A stretch of 64,000 bases of DNA from an uncultured Oscillospiraceae bacterium (lineage in GTDB: Bacteria; Bacillota; Clostridia; Oscillospirales; Acutalibacteraceae), in assembly GCA_900547095.1 (NCBI GenBank), contig URFG01000001.1, positions 62,001 to 126,000 on the forward strand. The letters run 5' to 3'. The stretch's first letter is position 1; each line of letters opens with the position of its first letter. The notes under the pieces were generated by a model, which worked only from the letters and a program-made list of their open reading frames with translations, was not told where the DNA came from and searched no databases. Positions 32,215-42,712 of the stretch are shown here, piece after piece. The position numbers and the translations under genes are program-made.

Positions 32215-32865
32215 TTAATTTCCCTCGAAAACTGCGTAAATCACACTTTCGTCTTCAAGAAGTTTTTCAAGGTTTTTATCAAAATCTCTGTCGCAGATAA
32301 CGCTTATCCCGAGGTTGCCCTGAAATTTGCTTTTTGGGGAAATTATCCTGTAACTGATTTCCGGTCCTACAAACTCTTTTAAAGCTTTTATCACCGCATT
32401 TGTTTTATACATATCGTTAATTTCTATATACAAAACCTTTTTTGACTTGTTTCTCTTTTCAAGCTTGGCAAAAAGAATTATAGATACTAAAAATAAAAGT
32501 GCTGCGGTGATTGCACCTGTATAATATCCGTAACCGATGGCAACGCCTATCGAGCCCGTGGTCCAAAGCCCTGCGGCAGTGGTTAAACCCGTTACCATAT
32601 TATTGCCGCGAAGAATTATAACGCCCGTTCCCAAAAAGCCTATCCCTGAAATAACCTGGGCGGGAATTCTGAAAACATCGCCGCCAAGGCCCAATTTATC
32701 CGCAACGAAGATACTTGTCATTGAAGTGAGCGTGGCTCCTAAGCATACGAGAATATGAGTTCTCATTCCCGCGTTTCTGCCGTGATAAGCACGCTCGCTT
32801 CCGATAAGACCGCCCACGATTACCGAAAGCAGGATCTTTGCAATAAGTATCAAAGTTTCATTCAT
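32215..32865 (-). CDS. MgtC/SapB-family membrane protein
   Basis: 216 residues. The N-terminal membrane domain (about 1-135) carries the MgtC signature: GGLIGSERAYHGRNAGMRTHILVCLGATLTSMTS, RIPAQVISGIGFLGTGVIILRGNNMVTGLTTAAGLWTTGSIGVAIGYGYY. The C-terminal cytosolic ACT-like domain (150-216, LYIEINDMYKTNAVIKALKEF) is present. The family is tied to magnesium homeostasis, and to ATP synthase control in pathogens. Own ATG after GGAGATGTTAGA. Monocistronic. Confidence 0.92.
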   Translation of the reverse strand: MNETLILIAKILLSVIVGGLIGSERAYHGRNAGMRTHILVCLGATLTSMTSIFVADKLGLGGDVFRIPAQVISGIGFLGTGVIILRGNNMVTGLTTAAGLWTTGSIGVAIGYGYYTGAITAALLFLVSIILFAKLEKRNKSKKVLYIEINDMYKTNAVIKALKEFVGPEISYRIISPKSKFQGNLGISVICDRDFDKNLEKLLEDESVIYAVFEGN

Positions 32866-32891
32866 TCTAACATCTCCGTAAATTTAAAAAA

Positions 32892-33268
32892 TTATAATAA
32901 AAACTCGTCGCCGTCATGCGAAATGCTGACAGGATACGGCAAAGACTTAAAGTAATTAAGCAGATTTTTTTCGCCGTTATCCGTTTTCCAGCTGTCAAAC
33001 ACTCTGATGTGCCATTTATCAAATACATGGTTAAATATAAGCCAGAAAAATTTCGCGTCTTTTAAAATTTCAGCTGCAGCGGCGGGATTATAGTGCATAT
33101 GAGTGAAAATGATATACCTTATTTTCGAAAGATCGCAGTTTGTTTCCCTTAAGTCCGAAAGAACATCAAGACCGCAATCAATCAAAACTCTTCATTGACA
33201 AGAAAACAGGGGCAATCTTTCCCCACATCGGGGATACTCGCCGTGTTGCCGAGAATTTTAACTTCCAT
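32892..33268 (-). pseudogene. Metallo-beta-lactamase-fold hydrolase remnant
   Basis: The first 28 codons (ATG 33268: EVKILGNTASIPDVGKDCPCFLVNEE) are one frame; adding one base in the A4 run at 33184-33187 continues into LIDCGLDVLSDLRETNCDLSKIRYIIFTHMHYNPAAAAEIL. This is the start of an MBL fold, but the metal motif HxHxDH reads HMHYNP, and the protein ends after only about 125 residues, half the usual size. It is therefore both frameshifted and degenerate, probably a true decaying gene. The 33269-33420 gap holds only the promoter region of the next gene. Confidence 0.6.
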
Positions 33269-33420
33269 ATTACCGACCATTTTCGTATAAATTATATAAA
33301 AAATCATAAATATTATTACGACATTATACAAAATTTAAATTTGAATGTCAATAAAAATTCCTTGTTTTTAACAAAAATAACTGATATAATAAATTTAAGA
33401 AAATTTCACGGGGTGAATCA

Positions 33421-34160
33421 ATGCGAAAAGCGGCGTGTTTTATATTACTTGTAGCGGTTCTATTTAAATTATCTTCAGGCTTTTTTGAGTTTTACGGTAA
33501 TGACGCTTTTATATCCGATTCCGCCAATTGCCTTAAAGTATTCGGCGGTAACGGTGACGACGAAGATTTTAACAACGGCGAAACGGAGGATACAAGCTCG
33601 GATTCATCAATTCCCATAGAACCCATTATTTATATTTTAACCGCTTCCTCCACAATAGCTTTTTATACAGAATAACCAAAAGATCGCGATTATCCAAAAA
33701 GCTTATGAAAAAACTTAAAGCAAGCGACGATTCATTTAAATATAAAGATATAAAATCAAGTGTTAAAGAAAGCTTTTTTGCAATTCAGTCCGCAAGGACA
33801 AATATGGATATGACTCCCGCAAAATATTATCTTTCCGATGAATTGTTTGAAAATATGCAGTCAAAGCTTGATTGGATGTCTTTTAGAAACGAGTTGCTTG
33901 TGCTTAAAAATATATCGCTTTTAAGCGTTTCGCCGGTGGCTGTTCACGATGAGCCGGGTGAAGATAAGGATTTTATCTGGTTTTACATAATGGGCAGTAT
34001 GTCCGACTATATAATAAACACGGCGACGCAGTTGAAAACATCAGGCGACACAATTCCCGCATTTTTCATGGAATTCTGGCAATTCAAGAGAAAAGACGGA
34101 CATTGGGTGCTTAACAAAATTCTTCAAAAAGACGAAGAAGATAAAATACCTTATAATTAA
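33421..34160 (+). pseudogene. Tim44-like domain membrane protein, frameshifted
   Basis: The first frame (ATG 33421 after CGGGGTGAATCA) has a signal-like N-terminus and a Gly/Asp/Glu-rich linker, then a membrane helix IEPIIYILTASSTIAF. Inserting one T in the T5 run at 33660-33664 continues it as LYRITKRSRLSKKLMKKL into the 34160 frame, which carries a Tim44-like (TIM44/YrpB) domain: KESFFAIQSARTNMDMTPAKYYLSDELFENMQ to FWQFKRKDGHWVLNKI. Joined length about 246 residues. Such proteins are single-pass with an extracytoplasmic or cytosolic Tim44-like fold; function unknown. Confidence 0.7.
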
Positions 34161-34187
34161 TGCGGCGGGTAATTATACCTGCCGCAT
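34161..34187. terminator. Convergent terminator
   Basis: TGCGGCGGGTA / TACCTGCCGCA arms, one unpaired base, between the Tim44-like gene and the epimerase; overlaps the epimerase 3' end. Confidence 0.7.
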
Positions 34188-35023
34188 TATTTCGATTTTA
34201 GTATTAAATTCACTGTTTTCCTGCGGCTTTAAAATTTTAAAGCCGTCTTTTAAATTTAGTCCGTTTACAGCTCCGCACTGCGGCTCGATACAGATAAATC
34301 CGCTGCTTTTTCCGCCGTTATAAAGCACGAAATGGTCAAAATTATCAGAAACTGTGTATTTCACATCGCTCACAAAAACTGTGCTGCCGCACGCTTTATA
34401 AAATCCTGATATCACATTCCCTTTTGACTGCGCCCCCGAAATAAAGGTGCGCTCAAATTCATTTAAAGGATAATATCCGGAAAGCGGAAGATTAAAAGAA
34501 TCTCTTTCCTGCTTTTTTCTATCGGAACTGAAAAGTTTCCGCGATCACAAAAGGTTGAATGCAAAGCAAATGTAAAAGGCATATTTTTAATATCGGTATT
34601 TATGACGGTATAATTCGAAATGAATTTACCGTCTTTTATTTCATATAAAACTTTTATTTTAAATAAAAACGGGTAGATATCGCCTTTATTTTCATATAAA
34701 AGCTCTATTTTTGAATCATTATAAGATAAAACCGAAAATTTCTGCCTGTATAAAAGTCCGTGCAGGTTCGATTTAGACCTTTCCTCCGTCACGGGCAGAG
34801 AATATTCTCTGCCCTCAAAGAAAAATTTTCCGTTTGCCGTTCTGTTGGCCGGGAAAAGCAGCGGCGCACCGATTATAAACGGATCGGCCGAAAGCTCGCT
34901 TTCTTTTTTAAGAGGTTTTAAAATATCTGAAGAATTATAAGAAAGCTTAAAAATATTCGCTCCGAAATCAGGGGCTATAAGCGCCTCAAACCCGCCGCTT
35001 TCTAAAGTATAAGTTTTAATCAT
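34173..35023 (-). pseudogene. Aldose 1-epimerase-like protein, frameshifted
   Basis: The first frame (ATG 35023) is a galactose-mutarotase fold: GGFEALIAPDFGANIFKL, DPFIIGAPLLFPANRTANGKFFFEG with the substrate-binding NR, and TFALHSTFC. Adding one base to the T6 run at 34513-34518 joins it to DSFNLPLSGYYPLNEFERTFISGA and on to the end at 34173, for about 284 residues, the usual length. The ATG overlaps the DUF5107-TPR stop by eight bases, so it is the second gene of that operon. It probably interconverts sugar anomers released or handled by the island. Substrate unknown. Confidence 0.8.
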
Positions 35024-38000
35024 TTAAAGCTACCTGCCTGAAAGCATAAACTTCAAAATTATTTTTATCAAGGCTTTCCGCTTTTCTTATGCATATCTCG
35101 GCTTCGCTGTACCTTTCAAGGCCTAAAAGCGCAAAGGCTTTAAGGGTATACCCCGATATAAGATTATTCTTTTCTATATCAAGCTCAAAAGGCATAGGCG
35201 AGGGAGAACCTACTCCGTAATACGTTCTCATATCTTTATTTATTATATGGTTATCCGCAACCTCGAGCATTTCATCAAGCACCGCTTTTGCTTCGTCTTT
35301 TTTACCAAGTTCTTTTAAGGCAAGCGCTCTGAAAAGGGAAATTTCAGAAACAGCCGCTTTATATTCAGCTGCTTTTTCAAGCGCTTTAATGCGCTTCTCA
35401 CCGGAATAAAGCTTGCTTAAATAATAATAGATATGAGCCTCCTGATTAAAGAAAGTTTTAGCCTCTCCGTAGGATTTAGGCATATTTATTCCTTTCTTAT
35501 AAGCATCTTCAGCCTTTGTATTATCGCCTGACTTTGCATACTCGTTTCCTAAAAGGACATACATCCATGCGTGAAGCTTTGTAAGCTTGCCCTCTCCGCC
35601 CTCATAAATATGGAAGTGCTTATCGGCTGCCAGCTTTACAGCCTCCTCGTATTTGCCCTGCATCGATAAAAGCGTAAGCCTGTCAAGATAGCAGTCGTCG
35701 CGCTGTTTTAAAAGCTCGGGATATTTATCATATACCGCAAGTCTTTCTTCTATATCGGCACCGGTGTTTTTGAGCAGCTGCTCATATTCGAGCAAAAGCC
35801 TCGGATCGGTGGGGCAGAATTTTAATGCGTTTTCCATACAATAAAGCGCTTTTTCGCCCATTTTTAATTTATCGAAATAATAAAGCGAAAGGTTGCGCCA
35901 GGCTCTCGCGTGCGAGGGATTTATCAAAACGCATTCTTCAAAGCATTTTGCCGCCTCGTCAAACCTGAATCTATCATAGAAAAGGCAGCCGAGATAATAC
36001 CTCGCGTTTGCCGCGGTATCGTCTTCGTCTATTGCATATTTTAAAACCTGAATATCTTCGATATTTGACGGGAAGCAATATCCCATTTCCTCTTTTTCCG
36101 CTTTTTTGATATACGATTTATCGGATGTGATAAATGCTTTGTAATAATTTATAAGCGGAGATGAGCCTGTAAATAAATCAAGAGCATAAAGAGCGTCGTC
36201 ATAAAATCCGGCTTTCATATAATCGCGCGCGCAATCAAGCAGATTTTCGGGTTTGCTTAAAAACTGCGCTGTTTTTTCTTTATTATCGGCAAAATGAGAG
36301 TATTCTATCATAGCGAAAAGATCAAGCTTATCGTCATTTATTCCCTCTTTAGCACTTTCAAGCGCCGAAACGGAATCAAGCTTTCTTAAAATTGCAGTTT
36401 TAAGATTATGCGCTTTTGTGTGGCCCGCATTTAAGTTTAAAGATTAGTCAAGCTTGAGTAGAGCCGCATTATAATCTTTGTTTTTACAATCGATATTTGC
36501 AAGCTCAAACATCGCCGCGCTTCTGTGCGGATAATTCCAGGCGGCTCTGTAGAGAATATCATAAGCCTTATCATATTCTCCGAGATATTCAAGCGCCAGT
36601 CCCATTAAATAAAATGCCTCTGTATCGGCAGGATGCTCGTTTCTGTCGCAAAGCCTTTCTATTGCCTTATCGCAGAATCTAACGCATTCATTAAACTTGC
36701 CGTTTTTAAGGCTGAGTCTTGCCATAGATGTGTTGCAGCGGATATCCAAAGGATCGCGCTTTAATCCCTCAATGTAATAATCCTCAGGTTTGTAATTGTG
36801 CTGCTTATACTGCTCTAAATGAAATCCGTTTATATAAAGTTCTTCAACGGTGTTATACTCGCAGGGCCTTTTAACAGGTTTTCTCACCTTTATCGGCTGC
36901 TTTTGTCCGCGCCTGTAAGGGGTATAAGAAACAAGTTCTTTACCGCTTTCATCGAAAAGCGATACCTTAATATTATGAATATCGGGAAATTTAATTTCAA
37001 GAGTTTTCTGATAAACAGTATCGGGCGACATATCGGTTTTTTCGCTGTAAATTTCTTCAGCGCCGTCTAAAACGCTTACTTTGCAGTTATTAAATACTCC
37101 GGTAACATTAAATCCGAAATAAATACCGCCTTTTCTTTCTTCAACATTTACCGCAGCGTCAATAGTCGCATTTTTTATTTCGCCTATTTCGCGCACAGGA
37201 TACCAGTATTGCTCGAATTCTCTCGTTTCATAAGGAGCGATCCAGGTAAAATCGGGCTGATTATCGGTGTAAACGCCCGTCATAAGCTCTATATAAGGAC
37301 CGTTTTTATCGGTAAGATTAGAACACCACATATCGCCGAAATCGCCTGTTCCCCAGTGCCACATTTTTTTACCGGGGGAAATATGGTGATTTGCAACCGT
37401 GGCTATACCTTTTTTGATACCTGTATCATAGCCCGAAATAAAGTCCATATCGGACTGACCCTGCGAAATGAGGTAAGAAGACGGAACTTTCACCGCGTCA
37501 TAATGCGATAGATCGGTGCCTTTCTTAAAATCATAAGGCCTTGCTGTTTTGTAAACGCCCTTTGCTATCGGCCATTCAAGCACGGCTCTTCTGTCGTGAT
37601 CGTTCACCCACTCGCAGTCGGGCGGAAAAACAGTTCTGTAATCGTCATTCACAGGAACTGCGAGGTTTGCCCACCACATAAATACCTGCGGGAACGCAGT
37701 GCGGTTATAAACTCTAACTTTGGCTTTTATATAGCTTCTTCCTTTATCTAAAGTTATGCCTGCCATACCTTTCATTCTTCCGAAAGGCTCCACTTCGCCT
37801 GTCCACACTGTCTTTCCGCCGTCGGGATTTTCTTCCATAACTGCCTCTAAGGGCATAAAGGTGGTGGGTCTGTGGTGCTGCGGCCAGTTAAATTCGATAC
37901 CGCCCGAAATCCACGGCCCCGCAAGACCGACAAGCGCCGGCTTTACGACCTCGTTATAATAAATAAAGTCATAGTCCGCCGTTTTATCGTAACCTCTCAA

Positions 38001-38240
38001 AATTTTTCCTCCGAGCGAGGGAGCAACTATAGTTTTGATATATTCGTTTTCAAGAGTATATACTTCATAATTTACATCTGTCTTTTCATCGGAAATTCCG
38101 TCGCAATAAGGAATGGGATAAACTCTTCCCGAAGCTCCCTGATAAGGCTTATTTTCAAAAAACATCGGCAGTTCGTGGGCTTTTTTCGGAATATAGGTAG
38201 GAATTACCATACCTTTTTTCTCACATTTTACCTCTTTCAT
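35016..38240 (-). pseudogene. DUF5107-TPR protein 1, interrupted by in-frame TAA
   Basis: ATG 38240 to TAA 35016 is one frame of 1075 codons with a single internal TAA at 36444-36446, after NKDYNAALLKLD; the next codons SLNLNAGHTKAHNL continue the same TPR repeat as in the 1070-residue paralogue at 39.4 kb. N-terminal half: DUF5107, with GGKILRGYDKTADYDFIY, GPWISGGIEFNWPQHHRP, NHHISPGKKMWHWG and TDNQPDFTWIAPYETREFEQYW, a predicted galactose-mutarotase-like beta-sandwich. C-terminal half: TPR repeats (AWRNLSLYYFDKLKMGEKALYCMENALKFCP and others). No signal peptide, so cytosolic. Function unknown; context points to sugar metabolism. Confidence 0.82.
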
Positions 38241-38334
38241 AATATCTCCTCCGAATAATTGTTTATCTTATTAAACCAAAATTATCGTTCGTTTTAAAGA
38301 CAGAAAAAGCTGTGTAAAAAATCATAAATTTCTG

Positions 38335-38364
38335 TTTGCCAAAAATAGGGCAAAATAGTATAAT
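38335..38364 (+). promoter_or_regulatory. Promoter and candidate operator of the PBP-LuxR regulator
   Basis: TTGCCA (38336-38341), 17-bp spacer, TATAAT (38359-38364). TTTGCC-N8-GGCAAA (38335-38354) is a perfect dyad over the -35 box and spacer, in the gap shared with the divergent DUF5107-TPR gene. Transcription should start only a few bases before the ribosome site. Confidence 0.7.
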
Positions 38365-38380
38365 AAAATCGGTGATGAAA

Positions 38381-39439
38381 TTGGTAGCTATTTTAAGAGA
38401 GCCGTCTTACAGTACCTCGGTTTGGTGCAAAGAGCTTTATAAAAGTCTAAAAGAGCGGTTAAAGCAAAAAAGAATTCCGTTTTGCGACGCCTACGATAAA
38501 ATAAAAAAAGAGTATGACGGGGTATTTTTAATAGCCTCCGATTATAATTGGATAAATAACACCGTAAAAAAATTGAACGGTGCCGGAATAAAGCCTATCC
38601 TTATCTGTAATCAGGCGGAAAATGTGCCCGGCTGCGACTACAGCTGCGTATGCTCGGATATTATGGGCTCGATGAAATATCTTTTAGACGAGCTTAAAGC
38701 TTCGGGTAAAACGCGCGTTGCGCTTTACGGGGTAAACACCGAGTCGGTTTCAGATATCGGCAGAGTTGACGGACTTTTCACTTTTAAGGACGAAAGCTTT
38801 TCTAAAATACGGATATTTGCGAATTTCGGCTCTTTAAAGAAATGCTTTAGCGAGTTTTTAAAAGAATATAAGGATTTTGACGCCGTTATCTGCTCAAATG
38901 ACTTCGCGGCAATTTCTCTTGTTGAAAATCTAAAAATTTCCGTTCCAGAAGCGCTCTTTGACCTTAAAATATTAAGCTGTGCAAAAACAAGGCTTTCATC
39001 TTTTTATAAAGGCACTATAACTTCCGTGGATATGAATTTCGAGCAGTACGGCAAAGCCGCAGTCTTTATTTATGAAAGGCTTAATTCCCACCCATATATT
39101 TCCGGAATGACGGTGAGCGTAAAATGGAACGCCGAAAATAAAAAGCCGCCGCGGCAGGAAGAGGTTGCATTAAATGATAAAAGCAGTACCTCTTCATTTT
39201 ATACCGACAGCGAGCTTAAAGAAATGCTCGATCTTGAAAAGATCTTGAATATTATAAGCGAAACCGATAAAAAGATAATATCTTCGCTGATTTCGGGCTA
39301 TACGATAGATCAGACCGCCGAAAGAACTAATCTCACGACCGGCGGTGTGAAATACCGCATTAAAAGAATTCTTTTGGAGAGCGGAATCAAGGACAAAACA
39401 CAAATGCTCTCACTTATAAAGAAATATTCGGTTTTTTAA
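38381..39439 (+). CDS. Regulator with sugar-binding (LacI/PBP-like) fold and C-terminal LuxR-type HTH
   Basis: About 352 residues from TTG 38381 (GGTGA five bases upstream; ATG 38375 is the alternative). Residues about 1-250 form a periplasmic-binding-protein-like domain as in LacI regulators: YDGVFLIASDYNWINN, DFDAVICSNDFAAISLVENL, LFDLKILSCAKTR and ITSVDMNFEQYGKAAVFIYERL. There is no N-terminal LacI HTH. Instead the C-terminus (about 290-350) is a LuxR-like HTH: SETDKKIISSLISGYTIDQTAERTNLTTGGVKYRIKRILLESG. No signal peptide. It is divergent from DUF5107-TPR 1 and convergent with DUF5107-TPR 2, so it probably controls the island in response to a sugar. Confidence 0.78.
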   Translation: MVAILREPSYSTSVWCKELYKSLKERLKQKRIPFCDAYDKIKKEYDGVFLIASDYNWINNTVKKLNGAGIKPILICNQAENVPGCDYSCVCSDIMGSMKYLLDELKASGKTRVALYGVNTESVSDIGRVDGLFTFKDESFSKIRIFANFGSLKKCFSEFLKEYKDFDAVICSNDFAAISLVENLKISVPEALFDLKILSCAKTRLSSFYKGTITSVDMNFEQYGKAAVFIYERLNSHPYISGMTVSVKWNAENKKPPRQEEVALNDKSSTSSFYTDSELKEMLDLEKILNIISETDKKIISSLISGYTIDQTAERTNLTTGGVKYRIKRILLESGIKDKTQMLSLIKKYSVF

Positions 39440-42400
39440 GATAAAAATCCAAATTTTTTAAAATTAAGCGCAGGTAAATTTTCAAAGTTTAATTTTAAGC
39501 TTTCAAGAATGCTTTTCTGCGCTTTTTCCTTTTCACCCTCAAAATCAAAATTAAGCGATAAAAGGTATAAATACTCTGCTTTGCGGAGCTTTTTGGGATC
39601 ATCGGTAAAAGAGATAAAGAAAGGCGTGGTAGAGAAAAATCCGTTATCTACCGCATTTATTATTTTGCTCCACTCTCTTTTATACTTTGTTATGATCTTC
39701 ACGGCTTTTATATGCTCGCCTAAATGCTCAAAAGCGCAAGCCTGAAAATACGGCAATTCTTTTAAGTGCATATTGCTGAAATATTCTATTTCGATTTCTG
39801 CAATATATCTGAAAATTTCTTTTGCCTCATCAGTCTTCCCTGTTTTTTTAAGGCAAAGCGCCTCAAAATATTTTAGCGGCACTAATTTGCAGTGATTCCA
39901 AAGTCCCGCTCCTAAGGACTGCGGCAAAATTTGACCTTTTTTAAACGCTTCAAGCGCTTTTTCGGTATTACCGCAGTTAAGCTCTTTTCTTCCAATAGCC
40001 ATGAATGCGTTTAAATACTGATCTGCTATTGCGTGCTCTCCGCCCTCGCAGGGGACAAAATTGCGGCTAAGCAAAGTTTCTATCGCTTTTTCGGGTTCGA
40101 AATTCTGATTATAGGCTTTCGCAAGCTCGGTTATGCAGTCGTCACGAGTGATTTTATGGGATTTTAGGAAATATATTTTTTCTTTAGCCGAAACAGATAA
40201 TTTATCCATTAAAACCACAGTTTCATAAATAAGCTGTTCGCTTAAACTGTTTTGCTCTATCGCTTTTTTCATAAGCGGCAGAGCTTCTTTTTCACGGTTT
40301 AAATGACTGAAATACGCAACCGCTCTGTTTCTTAACGATATATAATCAGAGCAGTCCTCCCATAATTCCGCCGCTTTTTCATAATGCCTTTTGTTATAAA
40401 GAAGACAGCCTAACAGCATTTTTGCTTTCTCGCTGCCCGTTTTTGAAATAACATCGTTTAAAATGCGCATTTCTTCTTTCCTCTGCGGAAAAGTGGATAA
40501 AATTTCGCATTTATCGCCTGTTTTATAATCTTCCGCTCCGCTAAGGCCGCAAAGATATTTATAATATCCTAAAGCATAATAGAGCATCGGCTGCTTTGTT
40601 TCGGGCCTATGGCTGATAAGATCTTCTAAAAGTTTAATATTTTCTTCGTATAGTCCGCAGGCGTCCTGATCAAAAACGATATCCATAACCGTTTCAAACG
40701 GATTTGACTCTAAAATATCATAAAAATCATCAGAGTTATATAGGTACCTCATATAATGGTCAAGCCTGTCTTTTTTAAGCTGACTTGATATTTCTTCAGA
40801 TGTATCGAGTTTTAATTTGCGCATTGCCGTAACCTTGGCAAAAAGCGCTAAGTTATCGTTCCTGCCGTAATCAAGAGCGGTGTTTGCGTGCTTTATTGCG
40901 GCTTTATAATCTTTATTTTTAATATCGAGGAAAGCTATCCTCGTCATAGCTTTTAAAACGCAGTCTGCCGCCCAGGCGGATTTGTAATAATAATCATAAG
41001 CTAGTTTATGATCGCCCGAAGCTTCCAAAATAAGTGCGTAAATATAATAGACTTCTCCGCTTTTAACCCGCTCGTTAAATAAAGTTATATTATCTATAGC
41101 CCTCTTTGCATATTTTTCAGCGCTTTCAAAATCATAGCGCGAATATTCATATTTCGCCATTTCTATAAGAGAGGGGATATGATTGATGTCCCGCTTTAAA
41201 GCTTCTTTAAAATAAGCGTCGGGCTCAACTTTCGGATCGCGGTACTGCGCGGTGTGAACTCCTGCAAGATATAATTCCTGCGCGCTATTCATACTTTTTG
41301 CCTCGGGCATATCGGATATGACCTCGGGCATATTGAATTTATCGAATTTCTTATCGGTATAAGTTCCTATAATTTCATCTTCCGCCGTTACGCTTACCGT
41401 GAGCATTTCGAACATATCATCAATTTTAAATTCCGAGCATTTTTCGGGGCTTAAACTGCAAACGCTATCAAATAAAACCTTATCATTTCTTTTTACCGAA
41501 ACGACCGCGTTTTCAAAATGCCTTGTCGGCTGAATAAGCACTCTGCCGTTTTCCCTGTCGATTTTAAAAGCAATATCCAAATTTGCAAATGTGGGCGTGC
41601 CGATTTTTGAAATAGGATACCAATACTGCGAAAATTCCTTGGTTTCATAAGGCTCAAGCCAGGAAAAATTAGGCTGGTTATCGGAATAGGAGCCTGCCAT
41701 AAGCTCGGCATACTGTCCGTCGGTATCGGTAAGTGCGTTTTCCCACGATTTTGCAAGCTGGCAGTAACCCCAGGTAAACATCTTCTTGCCCGGCGACAAA
41801 TGATGATCGCCTATGTGGACTACTCCGCACTGCTTTTCGTGATCGTAGCCCCCGAAGAAATCATAATCCGAAGCGGCGGCAAAGTAACTTGTCGCAGGGT
41901 GAGTATTTTTATGATAGGAGATATCTCTCGGCTCTTTCATCGGTATGCCGTTAAAAACGCCGTCGCCGGCTACCGGATAACTTATCCTTGATTTCAGATA
42001 GTGGAAATTAACATAGCTTACATCCTGCGGAAAGAATATCTGATATTTTTCGTGCACGGGCACCGCGGCATTTTCCCACCAGAGGAATGAGTGGGCGCTG
42101 TCGGTGCGGTTATATAATCTCATTCTTGTTTCAAATCGCTTTTCGGAGGGAGAAAGGATTATGCTTACCATTCCTTTCATCCTGTCGATAGGATCATGCT
42201 CGGATAAATGGCATACAGCGCTGCCGTCGGGTAAAATCTCGGTATAAAAATCGCATGGCATAAAGCCTGACGCTCTGTGATGAAAAGGCCAGTTGAATTC
42301 AACTCCGCCCGATATCCAGGAGCCTAACACTCCGATCAAAGCAGGCTTTATAACGTGCTGTTTATAAAAAAAGTCATACCCGGTGGTTTTATCAAGAGCA

Positions 42401-42648
42401 GAATATATTCTTCCGCCGATCTCGGGAAGAATTTCTATTTTAAGATATTCGTTTTCCAAAACCACCACGGTGTATTCGCGGTCTATCTTCTCTTTTCGGT
42501 TTACCTCAAGCACGACCTTATTAGGATAAGGCCTTCCGCTCGTGCGCTGATGAACGCGGTTTTCCGCAAACATCGGCATTTCTTCCGCAGCGGGTTCGGG
42601 ATAGGTGGGGATAACAAGCTTTTTTATTTCACATTTAACACTTTCCAT
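39436..42648 (-). CDS. DUF5107-TPR protein 2
   Basis: 1070 residues, intact. The DUF5107 domain (about 1-360) has GGRIYSALDKTTGYDFFYKQHVIKPALIGVLGSWISGGVEFNWPFHHR, GIVHIGDHHLSPGKKMFTWGY and DNQPNFSWLEPYETKEFSQYWYPI, matching protein 1 motif by motif. From about 440 on it is a TPR array (NAQELYLAGVHTAQYRDPKVEPDAYFKEALKRDINHIPSLIEMAKYEY, DYKAAIKHANTALDYGRNDNLALFAKV and further repeats). No signal peptide. AAAGGATAAATTTTT precedes ATG 42648. Divergent from the AraC gene. The domain resembles carbohydrate-acting beta-sandwiches; the conserved Glu in GGVEFNWP and paired His in DHH/NHH are candidate active-site residues (inference). Confidence 0.88.
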   Translation of the reverse strand: MESVKCEIKKLVIPTYPEPAAEEMPMFAENRVHQRTSGRPYPNKVVLEVNRKEKIDREYTVVVLENEYLKIEILPEIGGRIYSALDKTTGYDFFYKQHVIKPALIGVLGSWISGGVEFNWPFHHRASGFMPCDFYTEILPDGSAVCHLSEHDPIDRMKGMVSIILSPSEKRFETRMRLYNRTDSAHSFLWWENAAVPVHEKYQIFFPQDVSYVNFHYLKSRISYPVAGDGVFNGIPMKEPRDISYHKNTHPATSYFAAASDYDFFGGYDHEKQCGVVHIGDHHLSPGKKMFTWGYCQLAKSWENALTDTDGQYAELMAGSYSDNQPNFSWLEPYETKEFSQYWYPISKIGTPTFANLDIAFKIDRENGRVLIQPTRHFENAVVSVKRNDKVLFDSVCSLSPEKCSEFKIDDMFEMLTVSVTAEDEIIGTYTDKKFDKFNMPEVISDMPEAKSMNSAQELYLAGVHTAQYRDPKVEPDAYFKEALKRDINHIPSLIEMAKYEYSRYDFESAEKYAKRAIDNITLFNERVKSGEVYYIYALILEASGDHKLAYDYYYKSAWAADCVLKAMTRIAFLDIKNKDYKAAIKHANTALDYGRNDNLALFAKVTAMRKLKLDTSEEISSQLKKDRLDHYMRYLYNSDDFYDILESNPFETVMDIVFDQDACGLYEENIKLLEDLISHRPETKQPMLYYALGYYKYLCGLSGAEDYKTGDKCEILSTFPQRKEEMRILNDVISKTGSEKAKMLLGCLLYNKRHYEKAAELWEDCSDYISLRNRAVAYFSHLNREKEALPLMKKAIEQNSLSEQLIYETVVLMDKLSVSAKEKIYFLKSHKITRDDCITELAKAYNQNFEPEKAIETLLSRNFVPCEGGEHAIADQYLNAFMAIGRKELNCGNTEKALEAFKKGQILPQSLGAGLWNHCKLVPLKYFEALCLKKTGKTDEAKEIFRYIAEIEIEYFSNMHLKELPYFQACAFEHLGEHIKAVKIITKYKREWSKIINAVDNGFFSTTPFFISFTDDPKKLRKAEYLYLLSLNFDFEGEKEKAQKSILESLKLNFENLPALNFKKFGFLS

Positions 42649-42712
42649 AAAAATTTATCCTTTACTTTTTTATGCTTTAAGTGTATTATGATTTTAGAGG
42701 TTTGTATATATA

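Noticed and set aside
33140..33454. 104-residue plus-strand frame over the MBL remnant
   Set aside because: The opposite strand has clear MBL-fold sequence, and this frame has no family match and overlaps the promoter of the next gene.
4770..36446. Recoding of UAA as a sense codon
   Set aside because: Many genes in the window end at TAA with correct family lengths, for example uxaA and rpmH, so TAA is a normal stop. The two internal cases are better explained by substitutions.
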